Below, piece by piece: positions 1 to 11,799 of a DNA stretch of 64,000 nt. Position 1 is the first letter of the stretch, and every line of letters begins with the position of its first letter. The notes under the pieces were generated by a model that saw nothing but the letters and a program-made list of their open reading frames with translations, had not been told where the DNA came from and did no database searches. Made by a program: the position numbers and the translations under genes. The DNA is from Symsagittifera roscoffensis (taxonomy: Eukaryota > Xenacoelomorpha > Acoela > Convolutidae): positions 61,807,548 through 61,871,547 of the forward strand of contig NC_087064.1 of NCBI RefSeq assembly GCF_963678635.1, read 5' to 3'.

Positions 1-2
1 GT

Positions 3-134
3 AAAAAAGAAATTGTTCAGCATCGAAATAATCTAATACCCTATAATCCAAAAGAACACGCTCTCCGTGAATTACCTCAATTTTATTCCTTCACAGAATT
101 AAAAAAAAATTATTCAAAACAATTCAGATATTGA
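3..134 (+). pseudogene. Integrase C-terminal tail of R1
   Basis: Open frame from the window edge to TGA at 132-134. It matches the end of the R2 polyprotein, including the stretch QHRNNLI followed by PKEHALREL and YSFTEL. A short basic segment of the HRNxL type is typical of the C-terminal end of Ty3/gypsy integrases. The catalytic core lies outside the window. Start unknown because the frame is cut by the window edge. Confidence 0.7.
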
Positions 135-159
135 ACAAAATAAAAACACTGACAAACAT

Positions 160-375
160 ATGAATTCAAAACCAACCCAACAAAAAGAATTAGTTCACCA
201 CACATCTCCTAAACTAGAGACAAAAACATCTCAAAAAGAAGAAAAAATAGAAAAATGGAAGAAAAAAATCTACCACAGGATCAAAAAGAGCAATTTGAAC
301 ATAGAGAATCATCGCGAATTAGAAGTCAGTCACAAAAAAATTATAAAACATTCATTCCACGATCTAGAATTTTGA
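160..375 (+). CDS. Small lysine-rich ORF after integrase (R1)
   Basis: 71 codons, very rich in Lys, Glu, Ser and Thr, no recognisable domain. The same ORF is kept in R2 at 44508-44693, where a one-base change shortens its end. It sits in a different frame from the integrase tail and starts about 25 nt after its stop. It could be a real accessory protein, or a shadow of a pol tail whose frame has slipped. I cannot assign a function. Confidence 0.3.
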   Translation: MNSKPTQQKELVHHTSPKLETKTSQKEEKIEKWKKKIYHRIKKSNLNIENHRELEVSHKKIIKHSFHDLEF

Positions 376-1238
376 AGAGAGTTGAATTTCAAAAACAATT
401 TTAATTTTTATTAACATTTCCACCTTCTTTTTTAATCATTTTGAACATACACATTTTCACAATAACATGCTTAAAAACACTTGAACAGATCTCGTTCAAA
501 ATCAGCTAACAGAAATCGTTCCGAATCATCACCTTATTTATAACAACACGACTTTATTAGCCGGCAAATATTTACATCCAAGCATAACCATAACTATAAC
601 ATCAAGACCTCCAGGTCAAAAATAAGCAAACAGCTAAAAATTGATAACTAAAATAAACACAATCTCAATATTACAACCCTTCCCTATCAAGTAGTACGAA
701 GATCAACAATATTTTCCCAACCCAGACCCTAAAAACCCTCCAAGCAAAAATATTAAATTAGCCTAAAGAACAAAAAGCACATGTTCATTTAGCCTAAAGT
801 ACAAATATTTCTTAGATACCCCCAATCATTCCATAATAAAAACAAAACCAAGAACATCTCCCCGCCACCATAAAAAAAACAAACAACAATATTTGACAAA
901 ACCCAACCCACTTGTCAAAAATCAAGAAATAATCCAACCACACTCGAATTTAGCCCCAAAAAATTAAAAAAGATTCGACAAAACGAATCATTTTTTAAAT
1001 GCTTCTTTCTGCGACGGTCGACAAACTCAAACAATTAATTTCAGTCTTTCTTATAAAATTTTCTACATCTCTAAAATGTTTCATAAAATTATTAGCGGAT
1101 ACTTTAGAAACCTTAATAATTCTTTTAATAATTTTGGGCAACTTTTTTCTATTTTTTTATTCCCTATTCGAAACATAAATATACCTTTCCAAAATCCTTG
1201 ATAATCTCCTCAGGTACGATAATTTATTAACTATTTAA

Positions 1239-3650
1239 ATGTTTCGAAACCTATTTAGAAGAACCGATGTTTTTCTACTATTCATAAAATTTCTCACATT
1301 TTTAACATCACTCATAATGACCATATGCAAATGTATAAAAAAGGCAACCATCACATTCGCTTTTGCAACCATTCTTTTATTTCTTTTTATTGAAGAATAC
1401 TATAGTAAACATAAAATTTCTTCATAAAAAATTCCACTTTGAAATTTTTTCTGAAATTGCTAATCAACAACCCCCTCACCAGTCCTCACCGACAACATCC
1501 CAAGAAAATCCAACAACACCTATAAATACCCAAAATCCCCAACCAAAATACGAACCAACATATAACATATACCAATCTCTATATTAAGATCCTAACGGAG
1601 TAAGACACATTAGCTAAAAGCAAAATAAGCTTGAAATAAACAGACAAATTATACATCCGAGACGAAACAGAAACTCTCAAACTCCAGAGTTCATTTTAAT
1701 ATACCTCAGCCACCAACACCAAATCCTTTAAACCTTTCTAGTAGCAAACTACCAGATAGTCCCCCAATCGCTTCACAACAAAGCACTTCCAATATTCCAT
1801 CAGACTACTTAGGTTCAACTCCCACATCAGAACAAATTCGAGAAAACCCTTTCAATCCCCCAGTAACTACAGAACGTCTCCCATAATGGGCAACGCACAC
1901 CTAAACTCAAGGTGAACCAAATTTAGTAAACGACCCAATTGACGTTTTATCTGATACAACACTAACAACATCACCAGAAACACTTTCGCTTCCTTCAACA
2001 CCTTCTCTAAGTCGAAAATCACCAACACTTTCTCCTCTAAATTTTCGGACACATCTTGATTCAAGATATCAGGAACAATCATCTAATAATATACCACTAC
2101 GATTAGATTGGAATACATTCGTAGCACCTCCACAATTATGGTCAACATCAAGAAAGTAGCAGACTACACAACTGAGCACTAAATAGATTTCAATATAGAC
2201 AAGATATCCACAAAGATATATAGGAACATAACATCCAAATACTTCAACAAAATAGTCAATAGTCTCAAACTAAAATTCGAAATAACAGTAAGACTAAATA
2301 ATATTGTCCAACACCCATTTCCATTAGCTCCTCCAAATATAACAGCTCAATCTTTACCTCCCCCATTCATAACAACAGAAATAATATATAAATACGATAA
2401 ATATTAAAAAAAGACAATCGGATACATAACTTTTTATAACCCATATTCAGGATTATTATACACCTGTATATTCTAAAGATATTCACATTTCAACGCCTTC
2501 TTTTTCTTATTTTTTCTGAACCAAATCAAAGTCCTTCTCCTCGCACAGGACCTCAGGATTTAATAGTAACACATTACGATTGTGAAGAAAACAAACAAAA
2601 AACACTACATAAATATGCTATAAATCAAGTAACACAATGTGAATCAGGACCACAAGCTATAGAAACCACAAATGTAATAGCTACGTTACACTAAAAAGCC
2701 CGAGCGACATCACTAACAGGATACAAATTCACAGCAACATTTTCCGAAAAGAAAGTACACTGTTCACAAGTCTCAAATAGTAATAAAAACTGATTAGATC
2801 ACGAATCGTTCTACCAAAGTAGCATCGAAAGACCATTACACCTCAGCCCTGAAGATTGTAAAAACGAACTAAAAAAACTTAACCTCACACCAAATATAGG
2901 CACGAACAAAAAATTTGTAATTTTTCAAGTTTTTCCAGACTCAGCACATCAAGCCGCACTTGAAAAACACCAAGGTCATATACGACTAGATACAAATATT
3001 CCCTTCCATGGAGCACATGGAAGATTAACATACGATCTTCACGATAAAAATTGGATACCACAAATTGAAATAAATAATCCCTCAAACTACAAAGCAGATA
3101 CAAAAAATAAAGAATACCATGTAATAATGTTTTTCGATTAGAAAATGTAACCTGAAAAAGTACAACTTACACGCGACTTAAAAGATGACAAAATACTTCA
3201 TCAAGGAATCAGACCCTTGCAAAAACGACCAAGGATACTGCAATCCTACATCACGCACACAAGTAACCATTGTTTGGTTTCCCGAAAAAACCTGTACAAT
3301 TTTTCAAGTAGTAAAAATACACGCTAGAATGATAAAATTTCACCAAAAATATTTTGTTTAATCAATCCAGTTTGAAGATCTAATCCCTGACCAAATTAGA
3401 AAGAGTAATCAAAAATTGAGAAACATCCACAAAATAGAGAATAAATTAACACATTTCCAAATATACCCAGAAACAGAACTTGCATGCAAATACAACAAAC
3501 CACTTTACAAAACACAATATTCAGAAATTCTTGTCGAATACGAGAACGAAGTTTACATGAATACAGGTAAATAATTATACACCAAATAGCTACATCTCAC
3601 TCATTGACTGATGAGAACTCATACGTTTCAGTAAAATTTCAAAAAAATAC
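1239..3650 (+). pseudogene. Env-like glycoprotein gene of R1, decayed
   Basis: Starts with a 62-codon ORF (1239-1427) whose first 50 residues hold two hydrophobic segments, as expected of a signal peptide or signal anchor. A Pro/Ser/Thr-rich stretch follows. A Cys-containing ectodomain then runs from about 2470 to 3650 in several frames, broken by many stops; in R2 the same part is more open. The position after integrase and the signal/anchor plus Cys-rich layout identify it as an env-type gene. The family of fusion protein is not certain. CTCCTCAG at 1206-1213, 25 nt before the ATG, could be the acceptor for a spliced env mRNA. Confidence 0.65.
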
Positions 3651-3921
3651 AGATGTGAAAAAGAAAAGTATAAAGCTTAACAAACTGGGTTCAGTGTCTT
3701 CAAAGAAAACAATGTCAGATGAAAAGTTTCGAGACTGACTAACCCTAATCTCACGTAATTTGCCATTTGATTATAATGACCTAGTTGCTGTGAAAGTTCT
3801 GCATCTACCCAGTTGAATTAATCACAAGACAATTTTATCAAAAGAAAAATGCATCATAATCGATTAGGTTGAACATTTTTACACAGATCGAGCTGTACTG
3901 TAGATAGGAAACAATCCTAAA

Positions 3922-4121
3922 NNNNNNNNNNNNNNNNNNNNNNNNNNNNNNNNNNNNNNNNNNNNNNNNNNNNNNNNNNNNNNNNNNNNNNNNNNNNNNN
4001 NNNNNNNNNNNNNNNNNNNNNNNNNNNNNNNNNNNNNNNNNNNNNNNNNNNNNNNNNNNNNNNNNNNNNNNNNNNNNNNNNNNNNNNNNNNNNNNNNNNN
4101 NNNNNNNNNNNNNNNNNNNNN
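3922..4121. other. Assembly gap (200 N)
   Basis: Exactly 200 undetermined bases. The round number suggests a gap of arbitrary or estimated size. It separates the R1 fragment from a decayed gene whose 3' end runs into it. Confidence 0.99.
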
Positions 4122-4671
4122 TTATTCACAGCACTTAGTTTTCTCCTTAGCTTTTGCCTAAATCGAAAGACAGTATCTTCGTCCGCAAAATGAATAAATT
4201 AAAGAATCACTGAGGTCAGGAGTCCCTTTGCATTACTACGGTAATAAATGACAAGCTTTTATGCAATCACACGTAAGTTTGAGGACAAGAAATTTTTGGT
4301 AAAAAATGTAGCGTGTCCGCTGAAACATCTTGAGACCTTGTATCACAGGGTAGGTTTAATATCAATACGCAGTCCTTGTTTGTATCTCTCCTGCGCCCGA
4401 AGCCTCACATTTGCCTCCTGATTCCATTCCAAAATTTCAATTTTTTATCCTGTTCAGTCGCTGGAGCTCGCAAATTGTTTATTTCTTCATGAACATCGCT
4501 TAAATCAGTCTGAACACTTGTGGTACTCAAAACACCACTCGTTGCTACAGTAAGACGATGCAGTTGCTCTATACTTAACGAAAAACGTTGGCATATTGGA
4601 CAGAGCTAATCACCACACGCTTTTGGATTTTCAAGGTTTGAAAAAAGTTCTAATGCACCATTTTGTCCCAT
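4122..4671 (-). pseudogene. Decayed gene with a CxxC start and coiled middle, unknown family
   Basis: Read on the minus strand an ATG at 4671 opens a frame with a CPICQRF motif, then a Ser/Thr-rich and polar stretch. A frame change near 4435 continues into a long protein-like segment (EILEWNQEANVRLRAQERYK, then FLSSNLRVIA, KLVIYYRSNAKGLL, FRFRQKLRRKL) that reaches the gap. There are at least four stops: one before CPIC and three in the second half. The even mix of polar and hydrophobic residues over ~180 codons is not chance. I do not recognise the family; a transposon ORF or a host gene is possible. Confidence 0.5.
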
Positions 4672-5652
4672 GGTGCTAATGATTACAAAAAGTTTTTCTG
4701 TTTCAATCACTCCAAGTTCCAACTTTTCATGCTCATCTTAGACAAATTTATGCAGAACTTTGATGAGTTTCAAGATAAAATAAATCAGTCCAAAAAATGG
4801 TCAAAGTTTGCCAAAAACTACGTTACCAAAAAACGTCAAAAAGACGACGTTTTAATCAAAATTAGTGTGCGATGAGATTAGCGGAAACAAAAGCTATATA
4901 TTTTGAGAACGGTTTTTTTTAAAAAACTTCAAGAAAAACACCTTTCTTTTTTTAACATCTCCGGAGTCAAAAGAAGTGAGATATAAACTTTTTGAGCTAA
5001 AAACTGATTCTAATCTAAAGAAACTAATCAATTTACCCAGCAAAAAACATTATTTCACAAAATTATTCAATTTTTTAAATGCAGACAGAAACATTTTTTT
5101 CAGCTCAAAATACTACTTATACAAACTGGAACTGCTGACGTAACTAATGAAATACTCAAAAAAATGAAATACAGTTTTGCCAGCTAATTTAAATAGCACT
5201 TACAGGAGCCTTCTTTATACAGGCACTTGTTTAGTATTCAGAAATCAGAAGGGTTGAGTACACTGTTGAAAGCTTACCTTGAAGTTATGGAATAAGTGAC
5301 ATGTAAAAACGCAAAGTGAAGCAGAGCTCAGCAATACTTGAAAAATAAAAAAAATCAATGTAATGCAAGCTAAATGAAAAATTACAAACAAAACGTCGAA
5401 AACCATACATTTATATACAAAAAAACAACCTGTGCGGCTCTTATGGGTTTTCATTTAAAGCTATATTTTTTTTAGTTAAGCAAGAACTCAAGATCTCTTA
5501 CTGAGCGGCAACAAAGCCGACAATATTTAGGTCGCCCCCTTTAGGTCGAAAGCAAAACTGTGGTCAGAAAAAAATGAGCTACAATTTTTTTATACTCCAG
5601 GTTTGAACGCGCTATCCTCCTTATAATCAGAAGAGCTAGAGAAGTTAAATTT
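4672..5652. other. No supported gene
   Basis: AT-rich sequence between the decayed gene and the R2 5' LTR. Only short chance ORFs are present. A splice-donor-like CAAGGTAAGC occurs on the minus strand near 5280, but no exon can be built around it. Confidence 0.6.
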
Positions 5653-5656
5653 GTTC
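5653..5656. repeat. Target site duplication GTTC, left
   Basis: GTTC directly precedes the TG start of the 5' LTR and also directly follows the CA end of the 3' LTR (53123-53126). A 4-6 bp duplication is usual for Ty3/gypsy insertion. Four bases alone could match by chance, but they sit exactly at both LTR edges. Confidence 0.75.
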
Positions 5657-6035
5657 TGGAACCAGATCCAAAGTATGATTTACTATTGGTTATAATTTAG
5701 ATATTTTATCCCTATAAAATATTAAAGACTAACCAATCACACTCCATCAAACTAACAACCCACTTATTTGTAAGTACTGAAATTACTTGTAATTTCAGCA
5801 ACAGAGCGATTTGAATTAAGCCTACAACTTAGTTGCTTTACCCAAGAGACCGACTCGTAACAAAACCAGTATACTCTAGATCTATTGAGACTAAGAGATG
5901 TAAGAGTAAGATTAAGATCGGTATTAGACTAAGAAGTTGCACGAATCTATCCGGCCGAAAATAAGATAGCGTGACGAGCAGACGGTGTACCCTATCTGAA
6001 ATTACTCTTTGAGTTAGACCTACCTTACCAACTCA
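5657..6035 (+). repeat. 5' LTR of R2
   Basis: 379 bp, starts TGGAACCAG and ends CCAACTCA. The same length and ends are found in the 3' LTR at 52744-53122, and a third copy lies at 57635-58009. It contains a TATAAAAT near 5713, a CCAATCA box near 5735, and an almost perfect 28-nt palindrome at 5774-5801. It is followed by two bases and a TGG primer-binding site. Confidence 0.92.
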
Positions 6036-6037
6036 TC

Positions 6038-6055
6038 TGGTGCGACCAAAAGTCT
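6038..6055 (+). promoter_or_regulatory. tRNA primer-binding site
   Basis: TGGTGCGACCAAAAGTCT starts two bases after the LTR end. TGG pairs with the CCA end of a tRNA. The primer would end in GGTCGCACCA; I cannot name the tRNA from memory. The corresponding position after the 3' LTR has unrelated sequence, as expected for a true primer site. Confidence 0.8.
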
Positions 6056-7730
6056 CGAACAAGACCTTAAACAACAATTTAGCTTAGAACTAACCAAATA
6101 GATTAGAATTAGACAAAAAACATTTCCAAAAAAGTTACATGACAACAATTTAATTGAAATGTCTCTACGACTCAATAGATCAGATACATTATTCCGAACA
6201 TTACGAAAACTACCCGATATTGGTAGAAGACCTCGGACAAGAGACGATATACGACTACAAAGGAACTTACCATTAAGTTTCATGATCGTACGGCAGAAGC
6301 CAACAAAAACTTTTATATTTAGAATTTTATTAGCATTGAATTTAGTTTTTCATTTACAAACATAGTATCTTTGAAGAAAAATCTTCAATGACAATTACAG
6401 GCGTTAAACTTATTATTATACAATAACGACTGATAAAAACATCTCTAGTCGTTCTCTTCAAAAATCTGCAGAATCTGGAAAAAATATTTATTGAAAGTTA
6501 AATTTTAAAAATTAGTTAGTATGAATACAAATTGTTAGTATATATAAATCATCTCTTCATCCCAGCTTCATCACCTAAAACATAACAGCGAATCATAAAT
6601 CTACAAACCTTATCAAAAACTAATAAAACTAAAATTTTCTATCAATAAACTTGAACTTAATTTATAAAGGCCTATCCTAATTCTTTCCTTGGATCTTTAA
6701 TTCACCTTTATCTAATTTAAATTTCATTTCATTAATTTTATATCCTGATCATCAAGGCTTATCCTTGGGTCAAGTAGAACAATTTTGTTCTCCCCCTCAC
6801 AATTAATAAAGTGTCTAACGACCTCGAACGTCGATTCACTACCCAACCCTTCCTCAAGACCCAGGACTAATAGAAACTTTTCAATTCTCATTAGGATAAA
6901 CAGTGAAGAACTTCGAATATTCATCCTTCATTCGACCCCCTCTCACCTGACCCAGGATAATACTTAAGCTTAGTAAAAATTAAAATAGTATCTAACGAAC
7001 TACTTGTGTTCTAATTATACCTGAACCTTGTGCATCGATTTAGTATTCTCCAACCCTTGATCACAATCACTACCCCTAGGTAAGATTAAGTAAGTTAACA
7101 CCTTAACTTAGACTAGCCACGAGAAAGTAAAAATCATTCTCTGGAATCGATATATACTTTTCTCTCCAACCCTGAAATGCATGACCCAAGTTAGGCTAAC
7201 CACAAAAAAATGTAAGAACTAACAGCTTAGAACATTTAAAATCACTAATCCCAATATTGCATGCGTCATCCTAAACCTTATGTCACTAGACAATTTAGGA
7301 AACAAACAAACAAACAATCATATTACACATTTGTGAAATAAACAATGAAAAATATGATCTCGTAGTCACTCCACACAAACAAACACTAGGGTATTTTAGA
7401 ACAAAACGACAGACTACTACAAAGGAAATTTTTAGGCAAACAAAGACAATTTAAACGAAAAAAGATTTTCAAAGCGAAGAAACGCAGTCGTCTCCGAATC
7501 AAAAACCAGTAATTTAGAAGAACGTTACAGGTTAAAAGACTCCATAAATAAAAATTATCAAGTAAATGATACATTATCTTTTTTTGACTCAGAAACCACA
7601 TCTTAATCATCAATACAAGGAAAACGACGAATAAAAAAGACATACAAAAACAAGCCAGTACGTCTATACAATTGGAATCAAGCAATAAAACACATTGAAA
7701 ACTAGACATTAACAGTCATAAAACACAAAA
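6056..7730 (+). other. Long untranslated leader of R2
   Basis: About 1.7 kb between the primer site and the gag start. Only short overlapping ORFs, none conserved or domain-bearing. It may hold packaging and translation-control structures, but I see none I can support. Confidence 0.5.
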
Positions 7731-10700
7731 ATGAGTCAAAATGAAGAAAGCCAAGACGAAAACTCAATTCTTCCATTTTTAACCAACTCACTCACTGAAG
7801 ATACAGGACAAACACAGTTTTGTCAAAATTTAATCAAAAATTTATTCGAAATGGAATTAGTCTATGTACAGCAGTATTTCCAGAAGTAAAAATCAAAAGA
7901 CAAAATATTGATCGCTATTTAAAAGGAATTTGTAATATAACACAACAGTACGGAATCTATACCATAGAAATCAAATCACCAAGTTCGTTTCATGGTAGAT
8001 TTCTACTTCAAACAGACGACGTAGATATATAGTTTTCAAAAGTATTCACAGAATATATAAAAAATATACAACATCAAAACTCACAAAGAGCGAATTCAAT
8101 TTTCACTAACGATGTATTTTCAATAATCTACAGTTATCTATCTATAGTAGAAAAAAAAGAATCTCAAGGAACTTCACCAATTCAATCATCTAGACATACA
8201 GCTATAAGACAAGAAATTGCAATATTCTCCGAAATTTTAAACGCAATCCGTGAAAATTTAACCAGTAAAAAAGTTTCACAGAATGTTTAACACGATTTAC
8301 AAAAATTTTTAGCATAGTTTATCATTGATTATTTCACACATAAAAATGATTTGATCTCACAAGCAAGAAATCGATTTAGACTTCAAAATTCAACTGATGA
8401 AACTGTCTTAGCAGAACAATCAGATTATGTTTGGGACCCTGAATGGTCTGATCCACTATTTCTGAACATACCAACAGACATTTCAAGTCAAGCAATTAGC
8501 ACAATTTCTACTCACAAAGATTATGTTAAAGTATATCCACTCACAATTGGCGCAACAACTTTAAACTATAATTCATTTAAGTAGTTAAACTATAATTCAT
8601 TTAAGTACTCTAACTACTTTAAACTAGAAATCTTGCACAACAAGATATTCAAACACCATCAGATTTCGTAAATGAAGAAATAGTTGAAACAGTAACAACA
8701 ACAACACCACAAAGTATTTCACCAATACATCCAAATCTCACAACTCCAAGACCCAAAAATCCAACATTACCACAGGTAACATTACAATCTACGGTTAAAC
8801 CCTCCGTTGTTCCAAAATATTCACAAATGGATTATCAAACGCTTAGACCAATGACGAAACGAACACGAAAACAAAAAACATTCAATAGAAATAATTTTGC
8901 AGAACATAATTATAACTATGTAAATAGAGCACAAACAAATAAACCCTCTCGTGCAATCACGCAAAATCGTTTATTTTCACAAAAACAAAATTTCCAACAA
9001 CCATCATCAAACTCAGTTAATTTTAACGACTACTCACAAATTTCACAAGACCAAAGTGAAAATTTTCCGTTTTTTCAGCAGAACAAAAATAATAGACAGC
9101 AAAACAGATATAGACATCAAACACCTCATTATACATCAAATTATTTTGCATCAGATGATGAAGATTATAATAACTAAAATCATCAACAATTTTATCAAAA
9201 CCAAAGACTCCACTCTTACCACGTAAACCAACCAGATATTTTTGAAACATATACACACGAACAACATATGCAACAACCTAGACCAAATCTAGCATCTCAG
9301 AATAATAGTTTTTATTCAAAAAACCCAGCTTGTACACTTTCTTATCAACCAACCCAAATGCAAAATGAAATCCCGCTGCCATATTACCTACAACAACATG
9401 AAATAACAAATAGTCAACTTACAAATTTTTCACAAAAGCCCAATGCCGCAGAATCATTACAAATGACTATGAATCCATACCTAATGGGTGGATCGTCAAT
9501 AACATGAAACAAGCCATTAATGGTATTTACAGGCACAGACCCTGATTATTCTGTAGAAGATTATTTAAATTCAGTCACAGCAAATCTAATCTTAAATATA
9601 GGACCTGAACCAATAAATACACCACTCCACCAAAATTGCATACATAGACGCACAGCGTTAAAACAAACCACAATTGATGGCGCAGCTCAAAAATGGTTTT
9701 CAGTTTTACCTATAAGTATGAAATCAGATTGGAAACAATTCACACAAGAATTTTCATAAATGTTTGATTCTGAAAGGAACAAGCAACATCAGAGAGTTTT
9801 TTTGCAATGAAGTTCGTAGACTACTAAACGAAACGATCAAACAATTAGCAGTAAAGATCGGAAAACTAGTCCGAAAAGCATATTCACTCAACACTCATGA
9901 TTATAAAAACACAAAAACGACAGAGATTTTAATGATGACTCTAACACATCAATTACAAAAAAATAGCAATCAAAAAGAGAGCATCATATCCTTCCTCAAT
10001 TCGAGAACCAGATTTAGATTTTAGAAAACTAGTTGATAACAAATAGAATTCACTATGAAACTAGAAGAAACAGAAAACCTCAAACTACAATATGTTAATA
10101 ATATTCAAACCACTACAACTCAAATAAATAATATACACAATTCAGATATAGAGTTATCCGAAAATTTAAATATATACGAGAAAAACCCAAATTTTAAAGG
10201 TAAACCATCTTTCAAAAAACGGAACAACTATTGCCGAAGATACGGACATAGCATTGCTACATCCAGACAAAAACAACAAGACAACCAGAACAAACCACAA
10301 AAAAAAACAAAGAACCAAACAAATCATTTTAGCAGTACATGAGAAAAGATCAAAATTTACCAAATAAGAACATTCACAGTAATAATAGTTCTGGAAAAGC
10401 ACTTCCAAACGGTTCAAACTATTCGAGAAAACAATCACCCTATAACTCTAACTACAGAGGCAGATCACCAGACCAAATAAATTCACCTAATTTCTCACAA
10501 ATTAGATATAGTCGATCAAATAGTCGAAATAGTCAGTATCGAAATAATTATTCACGATGAAACTCAAATAAACCAGAATATTCGTTTGATACCAGTTCCC
10601 ATTAATACTCTAGGAATAGACACTATTCCAATGATAGATCAAGAAATTCATCGTACAATAGAAATAGAAATTGTTCCAACAATAGGAATAGAAGCTACTC

Positions 10701-10920
10701 AAATAATCGAAATCAACGATATCAAAACAATAGATCACGAGATTATTCAAAAAATAGATCAAATCATCAAAGATCTAACTACAACAATTATCAAAATCGA
10801 TCTAACAAAATGGGAACTCAAATTATAACAATGGACAAAGAAACTACTCTCAATCACCTCATAGGAATAATACACGCTATCCCGATTCTCATAACAAATA
10901 TAGAAGAATTACACTAAAAC
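7731..10920 (+). pseudogene. gag, decayed
   Basis: ATG at 7731 opens a Gln/Asn/Glu-rich start, and a frame change near 7830 leads into an N-terminal segment that runs to 8584 through stops at 8030, 8288 and about 8315. A 24-bp local duplication and frameshift follow at 8583-8615. Next come Gln/Asn-rich linkers (8827-9507). A retrotransposon-gag capsid-like domain at about 9520-9830 has DYSVEDYLNSV, the WF pair and the LPISMKSDW helix. A CCHC zinc knuckle lies near 10225-10270; its first Cys is Asn, and here its last Cys is Ser, while copy 2 keeps that Cys. The C-terminal tail is rich in Arg, Asn, Ser and Tyr. Unspliced gag mRNA would make the capsid and bind genomic RNA. Confidence 0.85.
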
Positions 10921-11075
10921 ATCAAAGACAAATAAATCAAGTACAAACAACTGAAGAAACCAATTCAGACCCCCCTGTTATTGATAATACAGAAAGTACT
11001 GAATTACAATTAAATCACATCAATGGCGAATCTACAGACAGTGAAAGCCATACAGAAAATACAATTTCAGTCAAC

Positions 11076-11573
11076 ATGATCAAAGTTGAAAATGACTATG
11101 AAACTGTCACTTACGAACAACCATTCCATTCACATGTTTATGAAAATCAATTGGAACTTCCTTTAGATTATTACACTAGGACTAGAAGTAATAACATACC
11201 AATAGAGCAAAAAGTAAAGGAAGCAACGACCTTACACGAACCTGAAAAAGAACAGGTACCATGTTCTAGTACAAATCACATTTAACCAAAAGTACCACCA
11301 AGAGAAAAAGTTTGGACAATTCCATTTCTCTTAGAAATTCCAAAAAGTAAAGAATTTCAACCACCAGACCTTGAAATAGATTTTTTAATAGATTCTGGAG
11401 CAGAATCAAATATTATTTATATTCCAACCTGGATTGAAATCAAAATTTTACATCCAAAACCAATACCTTTGAAAACAGCCAGTAAATTAGCAACATCACA
11501 ATGCTCAACCTTAACAAACTACGCCAACTTTTTCTTGTTTCCACTAAAACAATTGAACAAAACAAACTCTTAA
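11076..11573 (+). pseudogene. Aspartic protease region of pol
   Basis: One reading frame with a single stop at about 11283. It contains the active-site signature FLIDSGAES (codons for DSG at 11391-11399), preceded by hydrophobic residues as in retropepsins. The protease would cut Gag and Pol. The flap and the second conserved part are hard to follow because the frame breaks after 11573. The segment lies between the gag tail and reverse transcriptase, the usual place. Confidence 0.8.
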
Positions 11574-11799
11574 ATAAACCATTTAAACAAACCTTCCACA
11601 TCACAGATATAAAACACAAAATCATTGGAATTCCATAAATCACTAAATACATACCAACTATCAGTATATTAGACAGCAAAAAAAATAGAAAAGATAATTG
11701 TACAAGAATGCATAACACCGCATTAACATTCTTCCAAAGAATGAACAAATAACCACCATATTTTTCAAAATTTTACCCCATTTATAAGAAAGAAAGAAA

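Larger units (their letters stand above)
1..3650 (+). mobile_element. LTR retroelement copy R1, 3' part (integrase tail and env)
   Basis: This stretch aligns base for base with 44358-48115 of the second copy (R2), with a few percent substitutions and small indels. It carries the end of the integrase, a lysine-rich small ORF, and an env-like gene. Similarity to R2 stops near 3650; beyond that the sequence is different, so the copy is truncated at its 3' side and no LTR follows. The 5' part lies outside the window. Both copies have independent stops, so both are dead. Confidence 0.85.

Noticed and set aside
10586-10828. 80-codon ORF rich in Ile and Thr (also 17019-17261)
   Set aside because: It is a shifted frame of the Arg/Asn/Ser-rich Gag tail; the other frame has the coherent composition.
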